DNA of 64,000 nt, taken from Gammaproteobacteria bacterium (lineage in GTDB: Bacteria; Pseudomonadota; Gammaproteobacteria; Pseudomonadales; Pseudohongiellaceae). A program made the translations under genes and the position numbers. The stretch is from contig JAUXNX010000001.1 in assembly GCA_030682575.1 (NCBI GenBank), forward strand, positions 62,001 through 126,000. The letters run 5' to 3'. The stretch's first letter is position 1. Every line of letters begins with the position of its first letter. This document shows, piece after piece, positions 9,678 to 20,140 of the stretch. Under the pieces are notes generated by a model that was not told where the DNA came from, did no database searches, and saw nothing but the letters and a program-made list of their open reading frames with translations.

Positions 9678-11075
9678 TTAAAATACACGATTCAATCCAT
9701 CCAGGGCGGCGATACGATAAGCCTCTGCCATGGTCGGATAATTGAACGTTGTGTTGAGGAAGTACTTCATGGTATTCGATTTCCCTTCCTGCAGCATGAT
9801 CGCCTGACCGATGTGTACAATTTCCGATGCCTGATCCCCAAAACAATGGATGCCAAGAATCTCCAGCGTTTCGAAGTGAAATAGAATTTTCAGCATTCCC
9901 ACCTGCTCACCGGTAATCTGACCACGAGCGGTGTTCTTGAAAAACGCTTTGCCTACTTCGTAAGGCACTTTCTCTTGTGTCAATTCACGCTCTGTCTTAC
10001 CCAGCGTGCTGATCTCGGGAATCGTGTAAATCCCTGAGGCAAAACGATCAATCTCGCGACAAGCAGCAGGATCAACGATGGCGTTGGAAGCCGCACGCCC
10101 CTGATCGTAGGACGCACTCGCCAGCGAAGGCCAGCCGATGACATCGCCTGCCGCATAAATGTTCTCTACTGATGTACGGTACTGTTTGTTCACCTCGAGC
10201 TGGCCGCGTGAATTAGGCTCCAGTCCCACTGCTTCCAGATTCAGTTGATCCGTGTTGCCTGTGCGCCCGTTTGCCCACAGTACAATGTCACTCTTGATGC
10301 GCTTGCCCGACTTGAGATGTGTGATCACGTGAGTATCGAAATACTCCAGCTTCTCGTACTCCTCATTATGTCGACTTCTCACACCCGCGTTGCGCAGGTG
10401 ATAGCTCAGTGCATCGGAAATTTCCCAATCGAGGAAGGAGAGCAGTGTGTCGGCCGGATTGATCAATTCTACTTTCGCACCCAGACCCCCAAAAATGGAG
10501 GCATACTCGCAGCCAATGACACCAGCACCAATCACGGTTACCTTGCGCGGTGAATTATCAAGTTGCAGGATGGTATCGCTATCGAATATTCGTGGATGGG
10601 AGAAATCCACATCGTCGGGGCGATAAGGGCGCGAACCAGTGGCGATAACAAAATGATCCGCCTGCAGCATTGGCCCCTTGCTACCCAACCGAATGGTGTT
10701 CCCGTCGATGAAACTGGCAATACCATGAAGAACATCGATACCGTTTTTTTCGTAATAGGCACTGTGCAGATAAACTTGATCATCTATCACACGCACAGCA
10801 TGTTCCATGATCTGCTGGAAGGTAGGTTTGCGCAACGTGGCGAATTCGCGCAACAATGGATTGCTGCTGAACTGCATGACCTGTTTGACGGATTGCCTCA
10901 GTGCCTTGGACGGAATGGTGCCCAGATGCGCACAGTTGCCACCGACTTTTTCGCGATCAGAGATCACTGCTACGCGTTTGCCCTTCTTTGCCGAGTTCAT
11001 GGCCGCCGACTCACCTGCGGGGCCACTGCCAATCACGATAATGTCGTACCGATTCCTGTGCGTCACTGCTGTCAA
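9678..11075 (-). CDS. sthA: Soluble pyridine nucleotide transhydrogenase
   Basis: About 465 residues. A flavoprotein that moves hydride between NADPH and NAD+ to balance the two pools. FAD motif [15 protein letters not shown] near the N-terminus; [16 protein letters not shown] replaces the usual redox CxxxxC disulphide of the family with a single cysteine, which is diagnostic of SthA rather than lipoamide dehydrogenase. A second dinucleotide motif [15 protein letters not shown] and the C-terminal dimerisation region with [15 protein letters not shown] follow. The start is ambiguous: TTG at 11075 is well placed after AAGGAG, while GTG at 11081 overlaps that site. It follows nqrM closely. Confidence 0.94.
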   Translation of the reverse strand: MTAVTHRNRYDIIVIGSGPAGESAAMNSAKKGKRVAVISDREKVGGNCAHLGTIPSKALRQSVKQVMQFSSNPLLREFATLRKPTFQQIMEHAVRVIDDQVYLHSAYYEKNGIDVLHGIASFIDGNTIRLGSKGPMLQADHFVIATGSRPYRPDDVDFSHPRIFDSDTILQLDNSPRKVTVIGAGVIGCEYASIFGGLGAKVELINPADTLLSFLDWEISDALSYHLRNAGVRSRHNEEYEKLEYFDTHVITHLKSGKRIKSDIVLWANGRTGNTDQLNLEAVGLEPNSRGQLEVNKQYRTSVENIYAAGDVIGWPSLASASYDQGRAASNAIVDPAACREIDRFASGIYTIPEISTLGKTERELTQEKVPYEVGKAFFKNTARGQITGEQVGMLKILFHFETLEILGIHCFGDQASEIVHIGQAIMLQEGKSNTMKYFLNTTFNYPTMAEAYRIAALDGLNRVF

Positions 11076-11087
11076 TTCCACTCCTTG

Positions 11088-11270
11088 TTACTGCTGCTTT
11101 TCATCACATTTGGCAGGATTGCCACCGCAGATATTGCAGCTCGAATCCACGCCGGCATTATTGAGTCCACCACACGAGCCCTTTAGCGGCTTTCGACCAA
11201 ACATGACACCTACTGCCATTCCGGCCACGACAGTGACGAGTAACAAAAATGTTGCGATCAATGTTGCCAT
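11088..11270 (-). CDS. nqrM: Na+-NQR maturation protein NqrM
   Basis: 60 residues: one N-terminal membrane segment (TLIATFLLLVTVVAGMAVGVMFG) and a cysteine motif, GRKPLKGSCGGLNNAGVDSS-CNICGGNPAKC, with four cysteines. This is the DUF539/NqrM signature. NqrM is known to be needed for iron delivery to the Fe site between the NqrD and NqrE subunits. Its place between apbE and sthA at the end of the nqr operon fits that role. Confidence 0.92.
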   Translation of the reverse strand: MATLIATFLLLVTVVAGMAVGVMFGRKPLKGSCGGLNNAGVDSSCNICGGNPAKCDEKQQ

Positions 11271-11295
11271 GTCTATAACTCACTTCCTGATTTGA

Positions 11296-12345
11296 TTACT
11301 GTTCCTGGAGATAATGGGTGAATCTGTCTGTATATCGATCATCGAAGCCATCACTGCCGGCGCGCTTGGTAATGAAGTAAGCCGCCAGATTCATACGCTG
11401 CGCCAGTTCAAACCCCTTGTCGGCCCCCATAACCATGAATGCTGTAGCCAGAGCGTCAGCACGGGCAGCCGAGTGGTCGATCACATAGACTCCAGCCAGA
11501 TTGTGAGTCACAGGTTTGCCTGTTACAGGATCGATTTCGTGTGAATAATGCACACCATCCTCTTCGAAATAATTTCGGTAGTCACCTGAACCTGCCACCG
11601 CAATCGACTCGCCGTTGGCATAGAAGATGTTGTGTATCTGGGGCACTGTGTCTACCGGTTTCTCGATGGCAGGAACCCAACTTTCATTTCCAGGCTTGTA
11701 GCCTTTGATACGCAATTCGCCTCCGACTTCAATGAAGTAGCTGGCGATCTCCAATGAATCGAAGTATTCGGCCAACTGATCGACTGCGTATCCCTTGGCT
11801 ATTCCGCTCAGATCCAAATAGACGTCTGCGGTCTTGATTAAAGTGGCATCCTGTAATTGCAGATTGCGATATCCCACACGGGCCAGCAGAGCCTGAATTT
11901 CGTCCTGTGTTGGAATGCGGGCTGTCGATCTTGCTTCCGGACCAAACCCCCATCGATTGACAAGTGGCCCCACAGTAACATCAAAGGCACCTCCGGTCAG
12001 CTCACTCATCTCGACTGCCAATCTCAATACCTCCGCCATCTCGCGGGAAAGTGGCAATTCTGTATTGACAGGGCTGGTGTTGAGGCGCGACAACTCCGAG
12101 TTCGGAACATATGTAGACATCTGCTCCCGATCGAGTCGAGTGAGGAGAACATGAATGGACTGTATGAACTCTTCAACTGGCAGTGCAGTCGGTAATTCCA
12201 CAATCTTGACGCTGTAGGTTGTCCCCATCGTCGTGCCGGCGAACTCGTACAGTTCCTGTGTGGCCGGAGCACGGGAATACCATGCTGCCGCAAGGACAAC
12301 GAGCAGCGCAATGGACAAACTGTAGCGTCGCAGAATTTCAGTCAT
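11296..12345 (-). CDS. apbE: FAD:protein FMN transferase
   Basis: About 349 residues from the ATG at 12345, with GAGG 7 bases before it. A longer reading to 12417 would overlap nqrF. ApbE attaches FMN covalently to threonines of NqrB and NqrC. An N-terminal membrane anchor (ALLVVLAAAWYSRA) suggests periplasm-facing action. Motifs are FAGTTMGTTYSVK, the GGAFDVTVGPLVNRWGFG block, LDLSGIAKGYAVDQLAEY, and the metal-binding C-terminal region HSHEIDPVTGKPV...ALATAFMVMG. It lies between nqrF and nqrM. Confidence 0.95.
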   Translation of the reverse strand: MTEILRRYSLSIALLVVLAAAWYSRAPATQELYEFAGTTMGTTYSVKIVELPTALPVEEFIQSIHVLLTRLDREQMSTYVPNSELSRLNTSPVNTELPLSREMAEVLRLAVEMSELTGGAFDVTVGPLVNRWGFGPEARSTARIPTQDEIQALLARVGYRNLQLQDATLIKTADVYLDLSGIAKGYAVDQLAEYFDSLEIASYFIEVGGELRIKGYKPGNESWVPAIEKPVDTVPQIHNIFYANGESIAVAGSGDYRNYFEEDGVHYSHEIDPVTGKPVTHNLAGVYVIDHSAARADALATAFMVMGADKGFELAQRMNLAAYFITKRAGSDGFDDRYTDRFTHYLQEQ

Positions 12346-12376
12346 CAGTGGCCTCGGCCGGAACTGAAACCGTGAA

Positions 12377-13606
12377 TCAGGAGAACTCATCCAGGGCGAT
12401 GTTCTCGTCCTCGACACCCAGATCCTTCAGCATCTTGATGACGGCCGCATTCATCATGGGCGGGCCGCACATGTAGTATTCGCAGTCTTCCGGTGCTGGA
12501 TGATCCTTCAGGTAGTTTTCATAAACCACGTTATGAATGAAGCCCTTCATGCCGGTCCAGTTGTCTTCGGGCTGCGGATCGGAGAGAGCCACGTGCCACT
12601 TGAAGTTTTCGTTCTCGGCCTGCAGCGTGTCGTAATCGTTCACGTAGAACATTTCCTTCAGGCTGCGTGCGCCATACCAGAAAGTGATCTTGCGTTTGGT
12701 CTTGATACGTCGCAGCTGATCGAAGATGTGAGAGCGCATCGGGGCCATGCCCGCACCACCGCCAATGAATACCATCTCTGCGCCAGTGTCCTTTGCGAAG
12801 AACTCGCCAAATGGACCGAACACCTTGATCTTGTCTCCCGGTTTCAAACTGAATACGTACGATGACATGACGCCAGGAGGGAAGATTGATTTGGGTGGAG
12901 GTGTCGCAATACGGATATTGAATTTGATGATGCCCTTCTCTTCCGGATAGTTCGCCATGGAGTAGGCACGAATGGTGGTTTTATCGCTCTTGGAGACGAG
13001 ATCGAGCAAACCAAACTTCACCCAGTCGCCACGGAATTTTTCGCCAATATCAAAATCCTTGTACTTGACTTCATGAGGGGGCACTTCAAGTTGAACATAA
13101 CCACCAGCACGAAAATCCACACTGTCACCATCTGGGATTTCGAGCACCAGCTCCTTGATGAAGGTCGCCACGTTGTCGTTCGACACAACAGTGCATTCCC
13201 ATTGCTTTACACCGAAAAATTCCGGCTCCACTTCGATCTTCATATCCTGCTTTACAGCGACCTGACAGGACAGACGCCAATGAGCCTTGGCTTCCCCCAT
13301 CGTGAAATGTCCCTGTTCTGTCGGCAGCATGGACCCGCCACCATCCAGCACCTGACATTTGCACTGCGCACAGGTACCGCCACCGCCACATGCAGATGAA
13401 AGGTAGATACCCGCATCAGCCAGCGTCGTCAGCAATTTGCCGCCAGCGGGCACAACAATTGATTTCGCCGGGTCACCATTGATTTCAATGCGCACATTAC
13501 CAGTGCTGACCAACTTGGCCCTGGCTGCCAGAATAAGCACGACGAGCACCATAACTACCATGGTGAACATGGCAACGCCGCCAACTATTGCTGCAATATC
13601 AATCAT
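12377..13606 (-). CDS. nqrF: Na+-translocating NADH:quinone reductase subunit F
   Basis: 409 residues. The electron-input subunit, it oxidises NADH via FAD and passes electrons to a [2Fe-2S] centre. It has one N-terminal membrane helix ([21 protein letters not shown]), a ferredoxin domain with the cluster cysteines in [17 protein letters not shown], an FAD-binding segment [12 protein letters not shown], and a C-terminal NADH-binding domain with [17 protein letters not shown] and [12 protein letters not shown]. It is the last structural gene of nqrABCDEF, 17 bases after nqrE. Confidence 0.98.
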   Translation of the reverse strand: MIDIAAIVGGVAMFTMVVMVLVVLILAARAKLVSTGNVRIEINGDPAKSIVVPAGGKLLTTLADAGIYLSSACGGGGTCAQCKCQVLDGGGSMLPTEQGHFTMGEAKAHWRLSCQVAVKQDMKIEVEPEFFGVKQWECTVVSNDNVATFIKELVLEIPDGDSVDFRAGGYVQLEVPPHEVKYKDFDIGEKFRGDWVKFGLLDLVSKSDKTTIRAYSMANYPEEKGIIKFNIRIATPPPKSIFPPGVMSSYVFSLKPGDKIKVFGPFGEFFAKDTGAEMVFIGGGAGMAPMRSHIFDQLRRIKTKRKITFWYGARSLKEMFYVNDYDTLQAENENFKWHVALSDPQPEDNWTGMKGFIHNVVYENYLKDHPAPEDCEYYMCGPPMMNAAVIKMLKDLGVEDENIALDEFS

Positions 13607-13623
13607 TTCCTGAAACCCGTTAG

Positions 13624-14232
13624 CTACAGAGACAAACCACTGAACGACATGAAGCCCAGAGACATAAGACCGGTAGTAATAAAGGTGATACCAAGGCCAC
13701 GCAACCCTTCAGGCACGTCGCTGTATTTCAATTTTTCACGAATGCCCGCCAGTGCTGTAATCGCCAGCGCCCAGCCGATGCCCGCGCCGGCACCGTAAAC
13801 AACACTCTCAGTGAATACATAGCTGCGCTCCACCATGAACAGCGAAGCCCCCATGATCGCGCAGTTCACTGCGATCAGCGGCAGAAATACTCCGAGCGCG
13901 TTATAAAGGGAGGGCATATACTTGTCGAGAAACATCTCCAGCACCTGCACCACCGCTGCGATCACGCCGATGTAGCAAATGAAACCCAGAAAGCTCAGAT
14001 CGAGATCAGGCAGACCTATCCAGGCCAGAGCGCCATCCTTCAGCAGATAGGTAAAGAGCAGGTTGTTCAGCGGCACAGTAATCATCTGCACCACGATGAC
14101 CGCAATACCAAGTCCTATCGCTGTCTCTACCTTCTTGGACACAGCCAGAAAGGTACACATGCCCAGGAACATCTGCAAAGCCATGTTCTCCACGAAAATC
14201 GCACGTACCAGCAAGCTCAGATAATGTTCCAT
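13624..14232 (-). CDS. nqrE: Na+-translocating NADH:quinone reductase subunit E
   Basis: 202 residues with six predicted membrane segments, starting [20 protein letters not shown]. With NqrD it forms the inverted-symmetry membrane pair that holds the iron site (known for the family). The conserved cysteines in [11 protein letters not shown] and [11 protein letters not shown] correspond to the iron ligands described for NqrE. The start is directly adjacent to the nqrD stop. Confidence 0.97.
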   Translation of the reverse strand: MEHYLSLLVRAIFVENMALQMFLGMCTFLAVSKKVETAIGLGIAVIVVQMITVPLNNLLFTYLLKDGALAWIGLPDLDLSFLGFICYIGVIAAVVQVLEMFLDKYMPSLYNALGVFLPLIAVNCAIMGASLFMVERSYVFTESVVYGAGAGIGWALAITALAGIREKLKYSDVPEGLRGLGITFITTGLMSLGFMSFSGLSL

Positions 14233-14898
<666 letters not shown>

Positions 14899-14913
14899 CT
14901 TGATTCCGCCTTA

Positions 14914-15705
14914 TCAGCCTTCACTCAAGTTATTCAGGAATGGCCCAAAGCCATTGGGTCCGAGCCAGAACTCAATCATGTTGTCGACACCACGGCTGGT
15001 AAGGGAAGCTCCCGCGAGGCCATCGACTTCGTGAACGCCTTCTCCTCCGCCCTTCACTACACTAAGAGCGACATCACCGTCGGCATCATAGACCTGTTTT
15101 CCCGGCCATAACGCTTTCCAGCGTGGGTTATTGATTTCACCACCGAGGCCAGGGGTTTCTTTGTGGTCGTAAAAGCCAATCCCGTTGACCGTATTCCCAT
15201 CGCCGTCAAGAGCAAGATAACCATACATTGTGCCCCACAGCCCATAGCCGCTTACCGGCAGGACGATAGTCTCAAGAGAACCGTCACTTGCTTCCAGGGT
15301 ATAAACAGTCGCGTACTTCACGCGTCGCTTCAAATCAGCAACATCCAGATCTGCAGACAAGGCATCAGAGTATGCGGGGTCACTGAATACAGCGCGCTCG
15401 TCATATGTCGCAGGATCAATACGCAGTTCAGCAAGACGCTCGGCACTGAGCACTTCACCGGAATCCAGATCCACTACTTGTAGATTGAACCGCGAAAACA
15501 GCAGACCTATCTCGGCATTGCTATTGAGAGCCGGGTCAAACATTCCGGCTGCTATGAGAATGTTCTTGTTGCGATCAAGTAACTTGTTGCTGATCTGGAA
15601 TGGTTTGAGAATTACTGCTGCGCTGGAAATGAATACCGAGCAGATAACACACAAGATCAGCGCCACTTTGATAGTGCCGCCCACTGAATCCTTGTTAGAT
15701 GACAT
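14914..15705 (-). CDS. nqrC: Na+-translocating NADH:quinone reductase subunit C
   Basis: 263 residues. An N-terminal membrane anchor ([22 protein letters not shown]) is followed by a periplasmic FMN-binding domain. The covalent-FMN threonine lies in [15 protein letters not shown] near the C-terminus, matching the ApbE target pattern. It overlaps nqrB by 11 bases, consistent with translational coupling. Confidence 0.97.
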   Translation of the reverse strand: MSSNKDSVGGTIKVALILCVICSVFISSAAVILKPFQISNKLLDRNKNILIAAGMFDPALNSNAEIGLLFSRFNLQVVDLDSGEVLSAERLAELRIDPATYDERAVFSDPAYSDALSADLDVADLKRRVKYATVYTLEASDGSLETIVLPVSGYGLWGTMYGYLALDGDGNTVNGIGFYDHKETPGLGGEINNPRWKALWPGKQVYDADGDVALSVVKGGGEGVHEVDGLAGASLTSRGVDNMIEFWLGPNGFGPFLNNLSEG

Positions 15706-16906
15706 TGCGTGCAGCCCTCCGTTTGACGTTGGCGCGCACCACGACGAAGTCGATCAATGGCGCAAACAGATTGGCAAACAGGATCGCGAGCATCATCCCT
15801 TCTGGATAAGCAGGGTTCAGCACACGAATCATGACCACCATCACTCCGATCAAAATACCGAAGACCCACTTGCCGGTATTGGTCATAGCTGCGGAGACAG
15901 GATCCGTCGCCATGAACACCATGCCGAATGCAAAGCCGCCGAGTACCAGATGCCAGTACCAAGGTGTGGCGAAGAATGCATTGGTATCGGAACCGATCAT
16001 GTTGAGCAGGGTCGCGAATGCCGTCATGCCCAGGAACACACCGAGCATGATGCGCCATGACGCAATACGCGTGATCAGCAAAATCACAGCGCCAATCATG
16101 ATCGCCAAAGTCGATGTCTCACCAATGGAACCTTGTTCACGACCGATGAAGGCGTCCACCCAGGTCAGTTCTGACCCCGTAGCATTCAGAGCAGGCAGAC
16201 CAGCGGCCAATTGGCTCAACGATGTAGCACCACTGAATCCATCCACGGCAGTCCACACTGCATCACCCGACATCTGTGGTGCATAAGCAAAGAAGAGGAA
16301 AGCACGACCAGTCAGTGCCGGGTTCAGGAAATTCTTGCCAGTACCACCAAAGACTTCCTTGCCGACTACCACACCAAAGGTGATACCAAGCGCCGCCTGC
16401 CATAGCGGGATGTCAGGAGGCACAATCAGGGAAAAAAGTATGGAAGTGACGAAAAAACCTTCGTTGATCTCGTGCTTCCTGATCGTGGCAAAAAGCACTT
16501 CCCAGAAACCGCCAACGATGAAAACGACAGCATAGATGGGAATATAGTAGACGGCGCCATACCAGAAACAATCCCACACGCTGTTGGGATCATAGGAAGA
16601 CAACATTTCAATGAGGGGAGCGTGCCAGTCACCCGTTGTCGACAGCCCCATGTTCGCCATGGCAGTTGTGGACTGAAAGCCCAGGTTGTACATGCCGTAG
16701 AACATGGCCGGGAAAGCTGCGAACCAGACCGTAATCATGATGCGCTTCAAGTCGACGCCATCGCGCACGTGCGCACCTGCAACCGTCACCTTGCTCGGGC
16801 TGTAGAAAATGGTATCCACCGCCTCGTAAAGGGAGTACCACTTTTCATATCGACCGCCTTTCTCGAAATGCGGTGCCATGTCATCGAGTATTCTACGCAA
16901 ACCCAT
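15695..16906 (-). CDS. nqrB: Na+-translocating NADH:quinone reductase subunit B
   Basis: About 403 residues from the ATG at 16906 ([18 protein letters not shown], the family start). A GTG at 16921 overlapping the nqrA stop (TAGTG) has a better-placed GAGAG ribosome site and would add five residues. This multi-helix membrane subunit binds riboflavin, carries covalent FMN, and forms much of the sodium path. The FMN-threonine motif is [13 protein letters not shown]. Blocks [31 protein letters not shown] and [17 protein letters not shown] are typical. Confidence 0.97.
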   Translation of the reverse strand: MGLRRILDDMAPHFEKGGRYEKWYSLYEAVDTIFYSPSKVTVAGAHVRDGVDLKRIMITVWFAAFPAMFYGMYNLGFQSTTAMANMGLSTTGDWHAPLIEMLSSYDPNSVWDCFWYGAVYYIPIYAVVFIVGGFWEVLFATIRKHEINEGFFVTSILFSLIVPPDIPLWQAALGITFGVVVGKEVFGGTGKNFLNPALTGRAFLFFAYAPQMSGDAVWTAVDGFSGATSLSQLAAGLPALNATGSELTWVDAFIGREQGSIGETSTLAIMIGAVILLITRIASWRIMLGVFLGMTAFATLLNMIGSDTNAFFATPWYWHLVLGGFAFGMVFMATDPVSAAMTNTGKWVFGILIGVMVVMIRVLNPAYPEGMMLAILFANLFAPLIDFVVVRANVKRRAARNVI

Positions 16907-16920
16907 AGTGTTTAAATCCA

Positions 16921-18279
16921 CTAACTCTCTTTTTCGATGCGGGACAGATTGTCGCGCAGGATTGGACCGTATTCATATTTACCAGGACAGACGTAGGTAC
17001 ACAGAGCCAGGTCTTCTTCATCCAGTTCGAGTCCACCCAGATTCTGTACTACTTCTATATCTCCCACGATCAATGCGCGCAGCAACTGTGTCGGCAGGAT
17101 GTCCAACGGCATGACTCGCTCATAGCTGCCTACCGGTACCATCGCGCGATTGCTGCCATTTGTGCTGGTGGTAAAAGCGAACTTGCGCTCCTTGAACAGG
17201 CCGGATATGTAAATACCCAGCGCGGAATGTCGATTGGCGCCAGGAGACAGATAACCAAACAAGGGGCGCTCACGACCTTCCAGAAGAACAGACACCTGCT
17301 GATGATAACGACCCAGATAATTCTCAACGCCGATGGCGGTACGACCTGACAAGACAGAGCCGGATATCACTCTATTCTCTCCAGCTATCAACTCGCCAGC
17401 CACCAACTCTTCAAGATGCGCTCCCAGGCGGGTTCTGATCAGCCGTGGATTCTGTACCTGAGGACCAGCCAGGGCGACAACGCGCTCCGTACTCAAATGT
17501 CCGCTGACGAAGAGCTTGCCGATGGCAATCACATCCTGATAATTGATTGACCAGACCTGCTTCTTGAGACTCACGGGATCAAGGAAATGAATGTGGGTGC
17601 CGGATAGACCAGCAGGGTGCGGCCCCGCAAACGATTCCACCTGCACATTGGCAGCAAGACCCTGTTGCTCGATGCCATCAAAACTGCCGTGCTTGCGGCA
17701 CAGATACAGCTTGTCCTCAGTCAGACGTGCCAGCAGGTTGATACCATGCAGAAAATCCGCTGAATTTTCACGGGCAATCAACTCAGGATCAGCGGCCAGT
17801 GGATTGGTGTCCATGGCATTGACAAAGATCGAGTGTGGCAACGCCTCAGGCGCAGGAACCTTGCTGAATGGACGGGTACGCAGAGCAGTCCAGAGTCCCG
17901 AACTGACGAGGTTTTCAACAACCTTTGCGCGTTCGAGCGTGGCGAATGCGGAAGGTTCGTAACGGGTAAAGGTGACCTGATCCTCATCGCCGCCTTCAAG
18001 ATCAATCACCAGGGAAAGGAACACTCTCCTGTCACCACGATTGATTTCACGAATCGTACCTGTACCGGGCGCGGTGAAAATGACACCGGGAGTCTTCTTG
18101 TCTTCAAACAGCGCCTGACCAAGCTTGACGCGATCCCCTTGCTTGACGAGCATCGTGGGCTTCATCCCCACGTAGTCCTGTCCAAGCAGGGCCACTGAGC
18201 GGACTTGCCGCGCGGCATCAATCTGCTGCTGCGGTGCCCCAACAATAGGTAAGTCCAGACCGCGGGTAATTTTGATCAT
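16921..18279 (-). CDS. nqrA: Na+-translocating NADH:quinone reductase subunit A
   Basis: 452 residues, first gene of the nqr operon. The N-terminus [18 protein letters not shown] and blocks HVGMKPTM-like ([21 protein letters not shown]), [18 protein letters not shown] and [16 protein letters not shown]-like ([19 protein letters not shown]) identify NqrA, the cytoplasmic, membrane-associated subunit implicated in quinone binding. The operon order A-B-C-D-E-F-apbE-nqrM-sthA indicates one unit for building and flavinylating the pump. The 239-base upstream gap presumably holds the promoter; no element was assigned there with confidence. Confidence 0.97.
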   Translation of the reverse strand: MIKITRGLDLPIVGAPQQQIDAARQVRSVALLGQDYVGMKPTMLVKQGDRVKLGQALFEDKKTPGVIFTAPGTGTIREINRGDRRVFLSLVIDLEGGDEDQVTFTRYEPSAFATLERAKVVENLVSSGLWTALRTRPFSKVPAPEALPHSIFVNAMDTNPLAADPELIARENSADFLHGINLLARLTEDKLYLCRKHGSFDGIEQQGLAANVQVESFAGPHPAGLSGTHIHFLDPVSLKKQVWSINYQDVIAIGKLFVSGHLSTERVVALAGPQVQNPRLIRTRLGAHLEELVAGELIAGENRVISGSVLSGRTAIGVENYLGRYHQQVSVLLEGRERPLFGYLSPGANRHSALGIYISGLFKERKFAFTTSTNGSNRAMVPVGSYERVMPLDILPTQLLRALIVGDIEVVQNLGGLELDEEDLALCTYVCPGKYEYGPILRDNLSRIEKES

Positions 18280-18467
18280 TCGCCAAGCCTAATAATTACT
18301 GGATAATCTAAAAACCGTTTAGCGATTCAAGCACAAATAACAACAAGCGCGGCACGCCACGGACAGTATCCACGGCAGGAATTCACTAACAAAGATTCTG
18401 ACTTCGGTAGATATCGCTTGAAACTATAGAGAACCGGCTGTTTGAGCGCGGCCGATTATAGAGACAA

Positions 18468-18509
18468 GAGGCTAGGTTTGCCACCGCTTTCTGTAGCAAA
18501 TCAGGCCTC
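18468..18509 (-). terminator. Imperfect hairpin after gap
   Basis: GAGGC..TTTGC at 18468-18481 and GCAAA..GCCTC at 18496-18509 form an interrupted stem just downstream of the gap stop codon, between gap and the nqr operon. No long T tract follows. It may end gap transcription, but the call is weak. Confidence 0.35.
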
Positions 18510-18518
18510 TGCGCTACC

Positions 18519-19985
18519 CTATTCTTCTATCGGGTAGAAGCGGTAATTCACACCAGCCATCTTGTAGACCATTCGAACTACCTGATTGCAATAGCCGAAT
18601 TCATTGTCATACCAGAGGTAAAGGACGCAGTTGTTGCCCTGCACGATTGTTGCGGTCGAGTCGACAATTGCCGCCTCTCGCGAGCCCACGAAATCGCTTG
18701 ATACTGCATCGGGAGCCTCTGTGTAGCTGATCTGATTCTGCAGATTGGAGTGTAGCGCGATCAGTCGCAGGAACTCGTTGAGCTCCTCCTTGCTGGTCGC
18801 CCTTTCCAGGTGCAGGCTCAGGATCGCCATGGAAACGTTGGGAATCGGCACGCGCACGGCATTTCCCGTCAGTTTGCCTTCCAACTCTGGAACTGCCTTG
18901 ACCACAGCCTTGGCTGCACCAGTTTCGGTCAGCACCATGTTCAGGGCAGCGCTGCGGCCGCGACGATTGCCTGTGTGGTAGTTGTCGATCAAATTCTGGT
19001 CATTGGTATAGGCATGCACAGTCTCGACATGGCCATGCACGATGCCGTACTTGTCGTTGATGACCTTCAGCACCGGAGCAATCGCATTGGTGGTACAGGA
19101 CGCCGCCGTGATGATCTTGTCATCCGGCTTGATCTGGTCGTGGTTGATGCCATAAACGATATTCTTGAGCGTGCCCTTGCCCGGAGCAGTCAGCACTACT
19201 TTGCTGGCGCCCTTGGCCTTGAGGTGCTGGGACAACCCTGCCTCGTCACGCCAGGTACCGGTGTTGTCGATGATCAGCGCGTTATCAATGCCATAGCGGG
19301 TGTAGTCAATCTCTTCAGGCTTGTTCGCATAGATCACCTTGATGACGTTGCCGTTGGCGATCAGACATTGATTCTCCTCGTCTATACGCACCGTTCCCTG
19401 GAACGCTCCGTGAACGGAATCAGAAGTAAAGAGACTGGCACGCTTCTCGAGATCTCCTTCCTTGCCAGGTCGAACCACAATGGCCTTCAGGCGCATCACT
19501 TCACCAGTGCTGGTGCGCTCAACCAGAAGCCTCGCGATCAGGCGGCCGATACGACCAAAGCCGTAAAGCACGATATCCTGAGACTTTTCGATAGGCTTGG
19601 TTTTCACACCCACCAGATAGCCCAGCTCACTCGCCACAAACTGCTCCACGGACGGAGCTGCGGCACCAAGTTGCTCCTGCAACTGCATCAACTTGACGGT
19701 AAGTTTACCCAGATCGATATGGACGTGCGCCAGATCCAGCTTGGCCAGCGCCATCAAAACAGGATGACTCTCGAACTCTGACATCTCGTTGCGTCCTACC
19801 TGACGAACGAAACGATGTGACTTCATGATGTTGGCAACAGAACGGTTATGCAGTGCACGCCCGTAGACAAAAATGCCGACATTGCGTTCGCTGTAAAGGC
19901 GACCGACGATCGGAATCATTTCTTGAGCGAGAGCCTCACGCTGTTTCCAATCACCAAAATAGTCATCCAAACTGGGTCGAGTCAC
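18519..19985 (-). CDS. Glyceraldehyde-3-phosphate dehydrogenase, long form
   Basis: About 488 residues, some 150 longer than classical GAPDH (about 335). The extra N-terminal domain (LDDYFGDWKQREALAQEMIPIVGRLYSERNV...) precedes the NAD-binding motif YGFGRIGRLIARLL. The catalytic cysteine is in ITAASCTTNAIAPVL, and the C-terminal YLWYDNEFGYCNQVVRM block is standard. This matches the Pseudomonas GAPDH paralogue located beside mfd. It converts glyceraldehyde-3-phosphate and 1,3-bisphosphoglycerate; a gluconeogenic bias is an inference. The start is uncertain: GTG at 19985 has AAGG 8 bases before it, and GTG at 19994 is also possible. Confidence 0.92.
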   Translation of the reverse strand: MTRPSLDDYFGDWKQREALAQEMIPIVGRLYSERNVGIFVYGRALHNRSVANIMKSHRFVRQVGRNEMSEFESHPVLMALAKLDLAHVHIDLGKLTVKLMQLQEQLGAAAPSVEQFVASELGYLVGVKTKPIEKSQDIVLYGFGRIGRLIARLLVERTSTGEVMRLKAIVVRPGKEGDLEKRASLFTSDSVHGAFQGTVRIDEENQCLIANGNVIKVIYANKPEEIDYTRYGIDNALIIDNTGTWRDEAGLSQHLKAKGASKVVLTAPGKGTLKNIVYGINHDQIKPDDKIITAASCTTNAIAPVLKVINDKYGIVHGHVETVHAYTNDQNLIDNYHTGNRRGRSAALNMVLTETGAAKAVVKAVPELEGKLTGNAVRVPIPNVSMAILSLHLERATSKEELNEFLRLIALHSNLQNQISYTEAPDAVSSDFVGSREAAIVDSTATIVQGNNCVLYLWYDNEFGYCNQVVRMVYKMAGVNYRFYPIEE

Positions 19986-20140
19986 TGGCGGCACCTTCAG
20001 AATCGCGGTTAATGAAGAAGGCCGGTATTATCTTTGGATTGCGATGACTGTGCAACCTCAGCCCGGCTGGAGGCTGCACAGTGCAATGCCAGAAACACAC
20101 AGGGCACGGTCACTTTTGTTCTGACAACGCAATATGATTT

